Of a DNA stretch of 21,904 nucleotides, positions 21,300-21,904 are shown piece after piece. How positions within the stretch are numbered: position 1 is the stretch's first letter; every line of letters begins with the position of its first letter. The position numbers and the translations under genes were made by a program. The stretch comes from JAICLL01 sp035252155 (lineage in GTDB: Bacteria; Planctomycetota; Planctomycetia; Pirellulales; JAICIG01): assembly GCA_035252155.1 (NCBI GenBank), contig DATFDL010000078.1:1-21904 (forward strand), written 5' to 3'. Under the pieces are notes generated by a model. It worked only from the letters and a program-made list of their open reading frames with translations, had not been told where the DNA came from and ran no database searches.

Positions 21300-21904
21300 A
21301 TGTTCCGCTCTGAACTCAACTGCCGTCACTCGGTGGTGTTGGCGGCGTGCTTGCTCGTACGGTCGTACCACGCCGCGCTGGGTGACTGTCCTTCGCCGGA
21401 AGCCGGCAAAGAAGAAGGCGACCAGCGACGCGAGGCCGTCGGGCGCGAGGCGCGAAGCTTGAAGTTCTCGCTCGATGGCGACAAATCGGACGTGATTTTG
21501 GTCGAGGAGCCGGTGCTTCGCTGGGGTAACAGCATACGAGGCGGGACGAACGGCGGCACATTTCTGTGGACCGCCAAGGGCCGGCCCGTCGCCACGTGCT
21601 GCATCTGGTGGTCCGACCCTCGAACCGTGTGTCTCGCATTTGGCTCGCTGACGGAGAAGCCGATCCGGGCGGAAAAAGACGGTCAAACCATTTGGCACTC
21701 GGCAAAGGCCGGCCTTGAATACCGCGACGTGCCCGACGCGCCCGCGGTGGCTGGATCGCGCGCAACGCGGCTGACCCAGTTGCGAAACATTGCGCGCCAG
21801 TTCAGCGCGGTGCTGGTCTACGGCGACCAGGGGACCGAAGAGCTACGGCTCTTGCCGCAACCGCTCCACCGCTACCCCGGCGACGATCCTGCGATCAAAG
21901 ACGG
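21300..21904 (+). CDS. Secreted protein of a planctomycete family, C-terminus off the right edge
   Basis: 201 codons are present. The N-terminus (FRSELNCRHSVVLAACLLVRSYHAALG) is a weak signal-like stretch. The following region includes SLKFSLDGDKSDVILVEEPVLRWGN, GTNGGTFLWTAKGRPVATCCIWW, CLAFGSLTEKPIRAEKDGQTIWH, RATRLTQLRNIARQFSAVLV and ELRLLPQPLHRYPGDDPAIKDG. The VLRW.N, G.FLWT..GRP and LRLLPQP.HRY patterns match a planctomycete secreted family that I recall only as hypothetical, with a downstream part not visible here. No catalytic motif is seen. Start chosen on a good ribosome binding site. Confidence 0.8.
   Translation, partial: MFRSELNCRHSVVLAACLLVRSYHAALGDCPSPEAGKEEGDQRREAVGREARSLKFSLDGDKSDVILVEEPVLRWGNSIRGGTNGGTFLWTAKGRPVATCCIWWSDPRTVCLAFGSLTEKPIRAEKDGQTIWHSAKAGLEYRDVPDAPAVAGSRATRLTQLRNIARQFSAVLVYGDQGTEELRLLPQPLHRYPGDDPAIKD

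Noticed and set aside
1..21904. tRNA or rRNA genes
   Set aside because: Spacers were read for cloverleaf arms and conserved TPsiC-type sequences by eye; none was found, though no covariance model could be run.

Overview
The window looks like chromosomal DNA of a Planctomycete, most likely of the Pirellulales type. This is inferred from high GC, loosely packed genes, and a set of families typical of the group: a DUF1501 protein with a twin-arginine leader, a secreted PQQ-like beta-propeller protein, a secreted two-domain carbon-nitrogen hydrolase, a Uma2-type nuclease gene, and an ECF sigma/anti-sigma pair. Nothing in the sequence alone fixes genus or species.

Layout. 1-1329 (-) is a secreted nitrilase-superfamily protein cut by the left edge. 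1432-2802 (-) holds a SUKH (SMI1/KNR4) protein with a C-terminal membrane anchor, followed by a small two-helix membrane protein. 2837-2995 (-) is a short gene remnant. 3069-3713 (+) is a Uma2-family gene broken by one in-frame TAG. 3797-6622 (+) carries DUF1501 and PQQ-like propeller genes. 6638-7385 (+) is an overlapping pair of unrecognised small genes. 7459-9243 (+) is an exported amidohydrolase with a TTG start. 9595-11127 (-) is a GH10-like protein, divergent from purC (11166-12098, +). 12275-14020 (+) is a large secreted protein of unknown role. 14354-14818 (-) is a YbaK-type deacylase and 15028-16356 (+) a polytopic membrane protein. 16541-18302 (-) is an ECF sigma factor, its membrane-anchored anti-sigma factor and a small HTH-like protein, divergent from a small lipoprotein (18511-18810, +). 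19029-20726 (+) is an exported M2/M3-like zinc peptidase. 21300 to the right edge is the start of a secreted protein of a family seen in planctomycetes.

The most distinctive feature is the DNA between the genes. It carries at least seven unrelated palindromic or repeated intergenic elements. Family A has three copies, two of which share a 19-bp motif exactly 20 nt upstream. There is also a tandem array of about 30-bp palindromic units that supplies a stop codon, a nested 200-bp inverted repeat, several 16- to 31-bp-arm hairpins, and a TTCAGGG-type heptamer array inside the end of a coding region. None is accompanied by a transposase here, so they look like non-autonomous repeats or RNA/terminator hairpins.

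Functionally the window is mixed: one core purine gene, translation quality control, export of hydrolases, one cell-surface signalling module, and two small clusters (1432-2802 and 6638-7385) that might be toxin/immunity-like. No complete defence system, CRISPR array, integrase, rRNA or tRNA was seen.
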